Source: Tengunoibacter tsumagoiensis (lineage in GTDB: Bacteria > Chloroflexota > Ktedonobacteria > Ktedonobacterales > Ktedonobacteraceae). Taken from it: a stretch of DNA of 64,000 bases. The notes beneath the pieces are model-generated. The model made no database searches and was not told the DNA's origin. It was given only the letters and a program-made list of their open reading frames with translations. Shown piece by piece: positions 42,087-51,140 of this stretch. Location: the NCBI RefSeq assembly GCF_003967535.1, contig NZ_BIFR01000002.1, positions 496,001 to 560,000 on the forward strand, given 5' to 3'. A program made the translations under genes and the position numbers. The first letter of the stretch is position 1, and each line of letters starts with the position of its first letter.

Positions 42087-44147
42087 ATGTCTATTTCAGC
42101 CTCACGGCTCTGTCCTGTCTGTCAGACAAGTAATCCTCCCCAGGCTGCTTTTTGTTTTGGTTGTGGCAAACCCCTTGGCCAGAGCCCGATTCCCTCTGAT
42201 CTTTTGCACCAGCGCTATCATCTGCTCCACAAATTAGGGACGGGCGGGTTTGGAGCAGTGTATCAGGCAGAGGATAGACAATTAGGGAAGCGTCTCGTGG
42301 CAATTAAAGAGATGAGTCCCGTGGCAACCCTTAGTCCGCAGGAGAATGCAGAGAGTGCTGAAGCATTTCGGAAAGAAGCTCTCTTATTAGCTGAACTGAT
42401 GCATCCATCGCTGCCGCGTATTTATGATCATTTTCTGGAAAATGGGCAATGGTATCTCGTCATGGATTATATTGAGGGTGAAACGTTAGAAGATTATTTA
42501 GCACAGACCGTGGATGGCTCTCTTCCCTTAGATGAGGTGCTCGATATGGGATTGCAACTGTGCGATGTGCTGGATTATCTTCATACTCGCCAGCCACCAA
42601 TTATTTTTCGCGATCTAAAGCCACTTAATATTATGCGTACGGCCACAGGCCATCTCTATCTGATTGATTTTGGGATTGCTCGCCACTTAAAGCCTGGCCA
42701 GGCCAAGGATACCATTGCATTTGGCTCACCTGGTTATGCAGCGCCGGAGCAGTATGGCAAGAGTCAGACGACTCCTCGTTCGGATATCTATAGCCTGGGC
42801 GTGACACTGTATCAACTTCTGACAGGATTTGATCCTTCCCTAAAGCCATTTTATTTTGCACCACTGGTTCTGCCCCATAATCAGGCTACACCTCAGATCC
42901 TGGTGGATCTGCTGGCCCAGATGCTTCAGATGGATGAGGAGAAAAGGCCTGCAAGTATTCATGAAGTAAGAACGGAGCTACAGAAAATTGCTGGTGTCGT
43001 GACGAAAACATGGAAAAAAGCACAACCAGCGCCTTCCACAAATGCTGTTGCTGCCATACCAACTCTATCTAATCCAGGCCAGACCGTTCCTTCGCCCGCT
43101 CTGACTGTTCCACTGACGACTGCTACATCGTGGGGCACACCGGTGCCAGCCCTATCGAAGCTACCTCCAGCATCCCCATCGATTGGAAGCCTTCGCTGTA
43201 GCTATCAAGGAGCATTGACTGATCAGTACTCTACCGTCTGGTCGCCAGATAGTTTGCAACTGGCCTCGTCGGGGCCGTCTAATCTCATTGATATATGGAA
43301 TGCAGCGAATGGGAAGTCCGTCCGGCCTATGCTCATCTCTAAAGGGAATAGTACTGCCATTGCCTGGTCTCCAGATAAAGCCTACCTGGCCGCTGCCCTG
43401 GCGAATAGAATTGTGCAGGTCTGGGATACTGCGACTGGCAAGACGGTGCAGATATATACGAAGCATATGCATTCCGTAACCGCGCTCTCCTGGTCGCCAG
43501 ATAGTCGTTCGCTTGTTTCTTCCAGTCTGGATAAAAGTGTCCAGATCTGGGATCTCAAGACGGGTGCAACGCTTGTGAACTATCAGCAGCATCATGATGT
43601 TGTCTACTGTGCAGCCTGGTCCCCGGATGGCCGCTATATTGCTTCAGTAGGGTATGGTGCCGCTATCCACATCTGGGATGCGCGCAATGGGAGGCTTCTC
43701 CTCACATATTCTCGTCATTCGGCTCCAGTCTTGATAGTTCGTTGGTCGCCTGATAGTCAGAGTCTGGCATCAGGAAGCGATGATAAGAATATCCATATCT
43801 GGTCAGTTGTCGATGGACGCTGCCTGGCCATCTGTCATAATGATGAGATTGGCCAGATCCAGAGCATAAGCTGGTCTCCAGATGGAACGCGCCTGGTCTC
43901 CTGCGGAGGTACTTCCATCGTTTCGATCTGGGATGCTAGCAGTGGTCAAGAAATTTTTGCCTATAGAGGACATGTTGTGGCGACGGAACTTAAACCTTTG
44001 AGCTCAATCCACTATCTAACAACAACGTCTGAGAGCCAATTGGCACAGCGTGCACATATTGTGAGCATGGCAGTCTGGTCTCCTGACGGCGAATGGATTG
44101 CGTCAGGAGGAGGCTCAAATCGGATTCATATCTGGCGGGCGAACTAG
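42087..44147 (+). CDS. Zinc-ribbon, Ser/Thr protein kinase and seven-bladed WD40 propeller
   Basis: 686 residues. N-terminal zinc ribbon with Cys9, Cys12, Cys23, Cys26. Kinase domain about 44-305: glycine loop GTGGFG (51-56), VAIK with Lys74, catalytic loop FRDLKPLN (Asp176, Asn181), DFG (194-196), APE (219-221). A Pro/Thr/Ser-rich linker of about 60 residues follows. C-terminal propeller about 370-686: seven WSPD...IxIWD units, i.e. a full seven-bladed ring. There is no membrane helix, unlike PknB. All catalytic residues are present. It is probably a cytosolic signalling kinase whose propeller docks substrates. It converges on the glycosyltransferase operon. Single gene, weak RBS. Confidence 0.93.
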   Translation: MSISASRLCPVCQTSNPPQAAFCFGCGKPLGQSPIPSDLLHQRYHLLHKLGTGGFGAVYQAEDRQLGKRLVAIKEMSPVATLSPQENAESAEAFRKEALLLAELMHPSLPRIYDHFLENGQWYLVMDYIEGETLEDYLAQTVDGSLPLDEVLDMGLQLCDVLDYLHTRQPPIIFRDLKPLNIMRTATGHLYLIDFGIARHLKPGQAKDTIAFGSPGYAAPEQYGKSQTTPRSDIYSLGVTLYQLLTGFDPSLKPFYFAPLVLPHNQATPQILVDLLAQMLQMDEEKRPASIHEVRTELQKIAGVVTKTWKKAQPAPSTNAVAAIPTLSNPGQTVPSPALTVPLTTATSWGTPVPALSKLPPASPSIGSLRCSYQGALTDQYSTVWSPDSLQLASSGPSNLIDIWNAANGKSVRPMLISKGNSTAIAWSPDKAYLAAALANRIVQVWDTATGKTVQIYTKHMHSVTALSWSPDSRSLVSSSLDKSVQIWDLKTGATLVNYQQHHDVVYCAAWSPDGRYIASVGYGAAIHIWDARNGRLLLTYSRHSAPVLIVRWSPDSQSLASGSDDKNIHIWSVVDGRCLAICHNDEIGQIQSISWSPDGTRLVSCGGTSIVSIWDASSGQEIFAYRGHVVATELKPLSSIHYLTTTSESQLAQRAHIVSMAVWSPDGEWIASGGGSNRIHIWRAN

Positions 44148-44336
44148 CAGAAAAAGCTGTTCATCGTTTATGTTTGTCCTGTTCTGAAGCGAGATCGAAA
44201 AGGTTTCGTTGCTGCTTATAAAAATCCTTATCATGCCACTGTTGGGCGTATAGAAGGAGCTCAAAAAAAACGGACCAATCGAACGATACATTTTTTGCAG
44301 TATGTTTCGTGAACGTACCTGTAGGAGTTGGAAGAG
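44133..44336. repeat. Left copy of a ~200-bp direct duplication
   Basis: This segment is nearly identical (about a dozen substitutions and one single-base gap) to 45443-45645, offset by 1309-1310 bases. It starts in the last codons of the kinase gene and continues into a copy of the glycosyltransferase 3' end. The two copies bracket the DUF2306 gene. Confidence 0.9.
44161..44336 (-). pseudogene. C-terminal fragment of the GT2-like protein (duplicate of 45470-45645)
   Basis: Minus-strand reading gives the last 58 residues of the neighbouring GT2-like gene (FFELLLYAQQWHDKDFY and LFDLASEQDKHKR, then TGA) with only a few amino-acid changes and an intact frame. Upstream of 44336 similarity stops abruptly, so it has no start and should not be expressed as such. 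It is a decayed leftover of the duplication. Confidence 0.85.
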
Positions 44337-44522
44337 GTTAGCAGGCAAGAAGACTATTTGGTATTTCGCTATTTCACTCATTTTAGAAGTAAAATAGTCA
44401 TATAAATTTATTTATTATTTGTAGAGTATGAAGGGAAATGAATTACGAAAAGAGCGAATTTCGCCCTCCGACACACTTTCGTGACATTTCTGACATCTGT
44501 ACGTGACATGAAGAGGTTATTC

Positions 44523-44551
44523 TTGAGATGGAAACTGACACGCATCTTAAT
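44523..44551 (+). promoter_or_regulatory. Promoter of the DUF2306 gene
   Basis: TTGAGA (44523-44528), 17 bases, CTTAAT (44546-44551), 22 bases before the ATG at 44574, with AAGGAG in between. The segment between the duplicated ends therefore carries its own start signals. Confidence 0.55.
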
Positions 44552-44573
44552 CCTGTAAATAAAGGAGAATATC

Positions 44574-45272
44574 ATGAGTACTACGCAGATGCCGCTCAAG
44601 AGTCACAAAAGAAATGCCCACCTTTCTGAGCAGTTGCGCAAACCTTTAAACATCATCGTAGGGCTTCTCTGTCTCATTGGAGTCGGCGCTGTTCTCTCCC
44701 TTCTGTTCGTACCTCCAATCAGTCCAGTGTTTCATATACTGCCTCTGATTACCTTTTTACATGTGCTACCAGCCGGTCTTTGGATGGTGCTGGCTCCCTT
44801 TCAGTTTGTGAAACGCATTCGATCACGCTGGTTAAACTACCATCGTTGGACTGGACGACTCCTTATCATCCTTGGTCTGCTAGTCGGTCTCTCTGCGGTG
44901 TTCATGGCTTTGATCACTCCGATCGCAGGATGGGGAGAACGGCTCATCATGGCAATCTATGGGCCGCTGTTTGTAGTATCGCTGGTGAAAAGCTTCTATC
45001 ACATTCGCAACCATCAGGTAAATCAGCATCGCGAGTGGATGATTCGCGCATTTGCGCTCACCCTCGCCGTCTCCACGGTGCGGCTGATCGAGATTCCCAT
45101 CCTGGTGGTTGCTGGGCTGGCATGGCTTCAAGTCGCCTATATCGTCAGTAACTTTACAGCATTCACGTTACACCTGCTTGTCGCAGAAATCTGGATTCGC
45201 ATCACGCGCAGAAAGCGGGTAGTCCAGCAGAATGCACAGAGCATGCCTACGTTGTCAAGTGCTGTACACTAA
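44574..45272 (+). CDS. DUF2306 family membrane protein
   Basis: The 232-residue protein has a basic N-terminus and about six membrane helices. Conserved family features are H-R-W-T-G-R (about 90-95), a central GPLFVVSLVKSFYHIRNHQVNQHREWMIRAFALTLAVSTVRL segment (about 128-170) with invariant His and Arg, and W in the last helix. Function of DUF2306 is not established; the His/Arg pattern suggests heme- or proton-related membrane chemistry, which I cannot prove. AAAGGAG precedes the ATG. It lies between the two copies of a ~200-bp duplication and may be an inserted gene. Confidence 0.85.
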   Translation: MSTTQMPLKSHKRNAHLSEQLRKPLNIIVGLLCLIGVGAVLSLLFVPPISPVFHILPLITFLHVLPAGLWMVLAPFQFVKRIRSRWLNYHRWTGRLLIILGLLVGLSAVFMALITPIAGWGERLIMAIYGPLFVVSLVKSFYHIRNHQVNQHREWMIRAFALTLAVSTVRLIEIPILVVAGLAWLQVAYIVSNFTAFTLHLLVAEIWIRITRRKRVVQQNAQSMPTLSSAVH

Positions 45273-45442
45273 AAGAGGCTTGAGAACGGGCAGAAGCCAG
45301 GCTAGACGCTGAAGATCTGCCCGCACTTCAGCCCAGTTGACCACTACCTGATGCAGATACCGATCTGGAATTGACACTTTCTACTGCGGGCTGGCCGCTT
45401 CTAAGGCGGATTCTCTGTCAGGCAGTGGCCTACTGCTTATAT

Positions 45443-45645
45443 TGGCGGCAAACTAGCAGAAAAAGTTCTTCATCGTTTATGTTTGCCCTGTTCTGAAGCG
45501 AGATCGAAAAGGTTTCGCTGCTGCTTATAAAAATCCTTATCATGCCACTTTTGGGTATATAGAAGGAGCTCAAAAAAAACGGACCAATCAAATGATATAT
45601 TTGTTGCAGTATGTTTTGTGAACGTACCTGTAGGAGTTGGAAGAG
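45443..45645. repeat. Right copy of the ~200-bp direct duplication
   Basis: Contains a remnant of the kinase gene 3' end (TGGCGGCAAACTAGCAG, with one base fewer than the original) joined to the intact 3' end of the GT2-like gene. This shows the duplicated block spans the junction of the two convergent genes. Confidence 0.88.
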
Positions 45646-46282
45646 CGATTTCAGTGTAAAGACAGCCCTGACGGATCAGTTTATAGAGAAGTTCTGTGTA
45701 AGCCAGGGAGCTATGGGCCTCTAATGAAAGGGTCTTCACAGATGCAGTTCGGTAAAGTTGTGGAGCACAATTGAGATTATGAACGTGCATCTGCACTGAG
45801 AATTCCTGTAGTCTATTGAACATCCAGATGGGGAGCCGATAATGCCATGGATAGCTCTGATCTACGGCATATCCAAAGACAGCATCATAGGTAACGATCA
45901 AAGGAAGCATCTGGTCGAGCGCATAGACGGCAGAGTGACAGTTTTCAGGCAGGATAAAGCTATACTCCTTCTGAGCAGCCTGAAATCCGCTCATCAGGAT
46001 AGGCCCATATCCCAACGAGATGTTAGGGTGGAGCATATGCAGGTTGGGATACCCTGCCAGGGCTCCATCCGTCATTGGCCTATCGCAAATGACGATCATC
46101 TCAAAATCTTGTACTGATTGTGCGACAACTGGTAAAACCTCTTGAAGCGTCGCTGCCACTCCCGCTCTCCCAGTAGAATGAAGAGGGAGTATAACCGAGA
46201 CACTGGAGGTTCTGCCTCTCTGTTCAAGAGAGGCAGGCTGCGTGAGATTGAGACTCTTTGAGGCCTTTTTTATGTTTGCCAT
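45470..46282 (-). CDS. GT2-fold protein lacking the DxD motif, partner of the large glycosyltransferase
   Basis: 270 residues. N-terminal SVSVILPLHSTGRAGV and SVQDFEMIVICDRPMTDG are the GT-A nucleotide-binding strands, and LGYGPILMSGFQAAQKEYSFIL matches the segment before the catalytic D-x-D in dolichol-phosphate-sugar synthases. At that place it has LPENCHSAV, with no Asp. So it should not be able to bind the metal in the usual way and may be a regulatory or non-catalytic partner. No membrane helix. Its ATG lies four bases after the stop of the upstream 1166-residue gene, implying translational coupling. Confidence 0.8.
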   Translation of the reverse strand: MANIKKASKSLNLTQPASLEQRGRTSSVSVILPLHSTGRAGVAATLQEVLPVVAQSVQDFEMIVICDRPMTDGALAGYPNLHMLHPNISLGYGPILMSGFQAAQKEYSFILPENCHSAVYALDQMLPLIVTYDAVFGYAVDQSYPWHYRLPIWMFNRLQEFSVQMHVHNLNCAPQLYRTASVKTLSLEAHSSLAYTELLYKLIRQGCLYTEIALPTPTGTFTKHTATNISFDWSVFFELLLYTQKWHDKDFYKQQRNLFDLASEQGKHKR

Positions 46283-46286
46283 CTTG

Positions 46287-49200
46287 TTATTTTAACCTTT
46301 CCTGGGCAGTGGCACAGAGAGATTTCAGGTCTAAGAGCTCAGTTGGAATCGGGTTCTGGGGGAGCGAAGACGTTGCAATATCACGTCTGAGATAGAGGCT
46401 TAACCCATCACTCTGCTTTACAATCAGCTTGAAGTATGCCTGAAAGGCTGGATCATTGATATTGGTTCGGCGCGCCAGGGCATCGGTCACGTTATCAGGA
46501 TTGAGAATGACCCAATCAACATGATGCTCCGGATTCACCACCACTTTTTTCCATAAATCTCCATTGGCTTCTGTGATCAGATCACGGAGATAGCCATTGT
46601 AATCCTGTGCATTGATCTGAGAGGTAAACTGATTCACCAGGATTTTCCCTCCATTGTAATGACTCACAAGATACAGATTAACCGGATCAGAAGACCGTTC
46701 ACAGGAGGCATTTGCAAGTCCATCCGTGAGTGGCGGATTATGAACGAAGAGCGTATGGGCAATAACAACACCCAGGAAGCAGACGCGGAGAAGCAGACCA
46801 CGTTTTTGTTTTAGCAGCCCGGACTGTGTAAAGCGCGTCAGACCACAGGCCAGCGCAAGCGCTAATGATGCAACCATCTGGACGCCATAACGAACGTTAT
46901 ACCAGACAGGCGTAGAAGGAAGACCAGCCTGTGGAAGATAGATCGTTGATTGTCCAAAGAATTGGGTCGTCACATAGAAAAGGAACGGCGTCATGAGGAC
47001 TGCAACGACCACCAATGCGGAGAAGCGCCTGACATAGATGAGAAACCCGATCAGGAGCACAAACCCGATGACTCCAAACCAGTCTCCTGATGTCTCCAGA
47101 ACATCAAGCGTATAGTAACGTACTGCCTGCCAGAGATTATGATAGGCATAGAGCCGATGTGAAAGTACCAATGACAGTTGTTGAGCCTGAGCGGAGTATT
47201 CGCTATGCTGGAAGTAGAGCATATCGCCCCATATCATCTGGTTCCAGATCAGCCATAAGATAATCCCCCACGATCCCAGGACAAGAAAGAGCAGTAATTG
47301 CCCCTCAATATATTGCCAGGCTTGACGTTTCCACAGGCAGGTTGCCAGAATACACACACATAAGACACACAACAAAGCCCAACCATCGTAGCGAATCAAC
47401 GTTGCCAGGCTGGTGCTCAAGGCTGCCAGGACCAGATATTTCGTGCGTTCTGTCTGGAACCACTGGAGAAAATAGTACAGTGCAGCCAGGAATGCCGCGC
47501 TACAAGGGATCTCGCCCAGCGCGATAGACTGTAGATATAAGACACTGGGATTCCAGAGAAACACGATTGTGACAAGAAAACTGATGCTGCTATTGAATGT
47601 GAGTTGACGTGCAATGAGAAAAAGATAGATGCCAGCAACGACATAGCAGACCATAGCCGGAATACTTCCCGCAATACCAGTTTTCCAGAGATAATCATTC
47701 CAGACAAAAGGAAGCATGAGGATATGAGGTAGCGGCAACCAGATGCTACCTAATTGGGTAATACCAGGTGTTGCACTATCGAAGACGCTTCGTGCAATCC
47801 GCATATGAGCATAGGCGTCCCCATAAATTAATATCTCATGATGCAGGTAAAAGTAGAGATAGGCCAGAATACTTGAAAGGCTGGCGGTAATAACGGTAAT
47901 CAGGAACCAGAGATCTCTACTTCCAACCTCAGGGCGATTCAGCGTCTGACGTTCCTCGCGAGAGAACGCTGCTTGATGGTGTGAATGAATGGTAGGGAGC
48001 ACCGGGCTACGAGATGATGTTGCCCCAATCTGTGTCTGCATGGCAAGTGTATTGGGAGCAAGCAACTGTTTAATGGTGAGGGTTGTACTTGTTTGCGCAG
48101 AATAGCTTTCTTGAGGAATGGTCACACCCGCGGTTGTTCTTCTGTCCCTGGCTAACAGGTGCAGACCATGTTGCGTTTTTTCCCAATAGGAAGGCTTTAC
48201 AATAAGTTGGTAGAGTGCTTTAAATCCCGAGACGCTCATGAAAAGCCAGTATACTGGGAGGAAGAGACACCATTTAACCAGATGATTGTAGGCTCGCTGC
48301 CCACATCCTAGCAAGTGGATATAGACAAAGAAGAAATTTCCAAAGAACAGACAACACATCCCCATATAGAGGACAGGGAGAGGAAAGACCTGATGATAGT
48401 ATGTCTCGACTTGCGGGCGAAAGAGAAAATAGACCAGCGTCAGTATCCAGAGGAGAGGATTGAGAAAAAAAGCAATCATCTTTCCTCCGATAAGAAATTG
48501 TAGAGCGAGCAATTCGTAGAACTGGCCCTTGCGCACTAACGAGGAGAAATGACGCATGTGAACGAGATAGGTCTGCATGTAGCCTTTAATCCAGCGTGAG
48601 CGTTGCCGGGACCAATTTTTGAGCTGCGAGGTCGCTTCTTCAAAAGTGGTAGAATCGATGATGATAGTCTTCTTCTTATGAAGTGAGAGCCGTATCCCCA
48701 GGTCACAATCCTCGGTAACATTAAATGCGTCCCACCCTCCGAGCGTCCGTAAGACCTCTGTTGAAAAATGGTTGGAAGTTCCGCCAAGGGGAAGTGGAAA
48801 CCCCAGACGTTGTAACCCCGGCATCACCAGATTGAACCAGGAAAGATATTCAATCGTGAACCAGCGCGTCAGCCAGTTCTGTCTGACATTATAAAAATTG
48901 AGTTTTGCCTGTACGCAAGCGACCTCTGGTCCGTTATTGGCAAAAGCCAGAACGGCTTTTTTCAGTTGAAGTGGATCAGCAACATCCTCTGCATCATAAA
49001 TGACAATATAGTCACCTGTTGCATGCAAGAGACCAAAGTTGCAGGCACGTGGTTTGGTGCGTAACTCACCTGGTGGAACGGTGAGTATCGTAAAATGAGC
49101 AGGCAGCTCCATGCTCGCTAACTGCTTATAGGTTTCATGGTCATGCTGCTCTGTTAAAAGCAAGATCTGCAATTTACTGGTGGGATAATCGAGCTGTTGC

Positions 49201-49787
49201 ATTGCTTTCATAAGCTGAGGAATGATGAGTGCTTCTTGATAAAGAGGACAGAGCACCGTATACTTTGGCCACAACTCATCTGGAAGGCGCTCTATCACTC
49301 GTAAATCAACGCGTTCTTCGTTTTGTAAAAGTGCCTGATAGGATACAAACAGGTTTAGTAGCAGGTCACCAACATAGAGAACAGTGATGACCGATGCTGT
49401 GATTGTCAACGTAATCTGGTACGAAAGGACAAGCCCTAAGCTCCAGACGAAGAACAGCAAAACGACAACCGCAAGTTGTTTTATACTGAGATTAGTACAT
49501 GCTGAATAAGCTGTATGCAAAGGAGCAAAGGGTTTAATGCGTTTTCCGCGAATAATAGTCTCTTGCAAAGCCTGGCTAAGATACTGTTCTTTCTCTTGCT
49601 CTATTTCCTGTTGGCGAGAAGTCCGGTCAGCCTTACTTGTTTGCAGCCAGTTTGTATAGCCATCTACCTGACGAGTGATATCTTGCTCTGTAAGCGCTTT
49701 GTGGACATTGTCCTGCTCTGCCTCTCCGATTACTGTGGATAGAAAATCGATAGATGAGGCAGAGACCTGTCCTTCTTTCTTTTTCAA
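46287..49787 (-). CDS. Bifunctional glycosyltransferase: processive GT2 fused to GT-C (GT39-like) membrane domain
   Basis: 1166 residues, TTG start at 49787 (purine-rich GGGGGA upstream). About 100-150: two membrane helices. About 170-420: GT2 catalytic domain with YDAED (Asp265, Asp267), TED (358-360) and QRSRW (395-399), the D,D,D,QxxRW pattern of cellulose-synthase/XagB-like enzymes. About 430-540: further membrane helices. From about 630 a second multi-pass domain with YGDAYAHMRIAR in its first outside loop and WLPLPHILMLPF, as in GT39/ArnT-like GT-C enzymes. It probably builds and/or transfers a surface glycan at the membrane. The order of activities and the sugar are unknown. Upstream of the GT2-like gene in one operon. 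Confidence 0.9.
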   Translation of the reverse strand: MKKKEGQVSASSIDFLSTVIGEAEQDNVHKALTEQDITRQVDGYTNWLQTSKADRTSRQQEIEQEKEQYLSQALQETIIRGKRIKPFAPLHTAYSACTNLSIKQLAVVVLLFFVWSLGLVLSYQITLTITASVITVLYVGDLLLNLFVSYQALLQNEERVDLRVIERLPDELWPKYTVLCPLYQEALIIPQLMKAMQQLDYPTSKLQILLLTEQHDHETYKQLASMELPAHFTILTVPPGELRTKPRACNFGLLHATGDYIVIYDAEDVADPLQLKKAVLAFANNGPEVACVQAKLNFYNVRQNWLTRWFTIEYLSWFNLVMPGLQRLGFPLPLGGTSNHFSTEVLRTLGGWDAFNVTEDCDLGIRLSLHKKKTIIIDSTTFEEATSQLKNWSRQRSRWIKGYMQTYLVHMRHFSSLVRKGQFYELLALQFLIGGKMIAFFLNPLLWILTLVYFLFRPQVETYYHQVFPLPVLYMGMCCLFFGNFFFVYIHLLGCGQRAYNHLVKWCLFLPVYWLFMSVSGFKALYQLIVKPSYWEKTQHGLHLLARDRRTTAGVTIPQESYSAQTSTTLTIKQLLAPNTLAMQTQIGATSSRSPVLPTIHSHHQAAFSREERQTLNRPEVGSRDLWFLITVITASLSSILAYLYFYLHHEILIYGDAYAHMRIARSVFDSATPGITQLGSIWLPLPHILMLPFVWNDYLWKTGIAGSIPAMVCYVVAGIYLFLIARQLTFNSSISFLVTIVFLWNPSVLYLQSIALGEIPCSAAFLAALYYFLQWFQTERTKYLVLAALSTSLATLIRYDGWALLCVLCVCILATCLWKRQAWQYIEGQLLLFLVLGSWGIILWLIWNQMIWGDMLYFQHSEYSAQAQQLSLVLSHRLYAYHNLWQAVRYYTLDVLETSGDWFGVIGFVLLIGFLIYVRRFSALVVVAVLMTPFLFYVTTQFFGQSTIYLPQAGLPSTPVWYNVRYGVQMVASLALALACGLTRFTQSGLLKQKRGLLLRVCFLGVVIAHTLFVHNPPLTDGLANASCERSSDPVNLYLVSHYNGGKILVNQFTSQINAQDYNGYLRDLITEANGDLWKKVVVNPEHHVDWVILNPDNVTDALARRTNINDPAFQAYFKLIVKQSDGLSLYLRRDIATSSLPQNPIPTELLDLKSLCATAQERLK

Positions 49788-50175
49788 AGAATCCCCCTCT
49801 CTTTCCCATAAAAACCTTTCCTATGTTTTCCAGTGAGATAGTATAAAAATATTCCTGGAAATTCCAGAAGTATTTTATAAAGGTGGAAAGCATTCAGGTT
49901 GGTTTCGTACGAATATGCTATTTTGCACATCTATTTGATAGTATAATGTTCCATTTGAAAAAGAGAATTGATTGTATAAATTTACTTATCAATGCAAAGA
50001 CCTCTTTTCACTGTTAGCAGGCACAGCGTGCAACGAGCAATCTTGTGATGCATAATACATGTCAGATAGCAGAAGGATCGCCCTCTGCTATCTGCTTGAT
50101 TGTTCTCGAGTGAGAAAGAGGTCAGGTCATCAATAGTAAGAACAGGTGTATGTCCGCGCGGGTATCTGTGCTCCT
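49788..50175. other. Intergenic region with a terminator-like hairpin
   Basis: About 390 AT-rich bases between the glycosyltransferase start and the Nif3-like stop. CAGATAGCAGA (50063-50073) and TCTGCTATCTG (50084-50094) form an 11-bp stem that probably ends the Nif3-like transcript. Nothing else recognised; no clear promoter pair for the glycosyltransferase operon. Confidence 0.5.
50063..50094 (-). terminator. Hairpin after the Nif3-like gene
   Basis: An 11-base perfect stem with AGG/CCT closing inside and a small loop. No good T-run on the minus strand, so termination is inferred from position. Confidence 0.5.
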
Positions 50176-50967
50176 CTACAGCGTTGTCACTGGATCACCA
50201 ACGGCAAGATAGGTGAGTGGAATATTGGGCAGCTGTGGTTGAAGCCATTCGACCAGATAATGCATCCCTTCCTCTTCGCTTTTGGCATGCCCTACGATTA
50301 CTAGAGACTTATTCTCTCCCAGTGCAATCGCATCCCGAACGTATTCACAGGTGGCCCACTCAACCGTCTCGCCACAGATAACAGCATCTACCTTCCAATC
50401 AATAAATGCCTGGAACTGTTTCTCCTTGCCCCATGCCCCCATCAAGAGGGCGATGCGTTCGCACGATTGTTCAGGCGAACCTACGACTCTGAGAGTGGGA
50501 AGGGCCAGTCTCTCTTTGACGGTTGCAACCACTTGAGCTACCGTCATACCAGGAATGATCAGGAGGGCTGAAGGTTCGGGTTGTCGATAGGCCTCCCAGC
50601 CGAGAGCCTTTACCATCCCGGTAATGATGCCATCGGGCTGATACATATGCCAATAATCGTGGAAGCGCCAGAGCGCTAAGTTATGGCGAGCAATAAAATC
50701 ACGTTTGGCCTGATAGACTGAATCGTTCTGTAACCAGTCTGTGCAATCGTGATGGTCATAGAAGGTAGGCTCGTGGGTGATGATAAGATTGGCATTGAGC
50801 TCAACTGCTCTGCGCAAGACCCCCATTGTCGCTGTGAACGTCGTGACAATACCAGTCACTTCCTGTTGTGGATCGCCAGACTTTAACGTATCGACTGAGT
50901 CTTCTTGTGGAGCTCCAGGGACCGCAGAAATAATCCGATCAATGACGTCTTGAATTGTTCTTCCCAT
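50176..50967 (-). CDS. Nif3-like dinuclear metal center protein
   Basis: The 263-residue protein contains the Nif3/YbgI metal-binding pieces: LIITHEPTFYDHHD (about 60-73, here with E in place of the usual H-H-P) and IVGHAKSEEEGMHYL (about 231-245). The central VAQVVATVKERLALPTLRVVG segment corresponds to the conserved half. The usual substrate is debated (GTP cyclohydrolase I-like claims exist); function uncertain. GAGGAAA precedes the ATG. Single gene. Confidence 0.83.
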   Translation of the reverse strand: MGRTIQDVIDRIISAVPGAPQEDSVDTLKSGDPQQEVTGIVTTFTATMGVLRRAVELNANLIITHEPTFYDHHDCTDWLQNDSVYQAKRDFIARHNLALWRFHDYWHMYQPDGIITGMVKALGWEAYRQPEPSALLIIPGMTVAQVVATVKERLALPTLRVVGSPEQSCERIALLMGAWGKEKQFQAFIDWKVDAVICGETVEWATCEYVRDAIALGENKSLVIVGHAKSEEEGMHYLVEWLQPQLPNIPLTYLAVGDPVTTL

Positions 50968-51140
50968 GCTATTTCCTCAATATCTATAATTTGTGGTTTT
51001 TATTCTACGCTATTCAAGAGAAGTTTGCTTATAGAGATGATCGTGATCACATTTTCTGTGTGCTGGCTTCTCTACACAAAGGGATACCAGCTATGGAGAG
51101 GCCCATGCTGGTATCAGGATAGAAGTCTTGCTTGCTAAGA

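Noticed and set aside
44133..45645. Insertion sequence bounded by the ~200-bp direct repeats
   Set aside because: No transposase gene and no terminal inverted repeats; the repeats contain ends of flanking genes, so this is a duplication rather than an IS.
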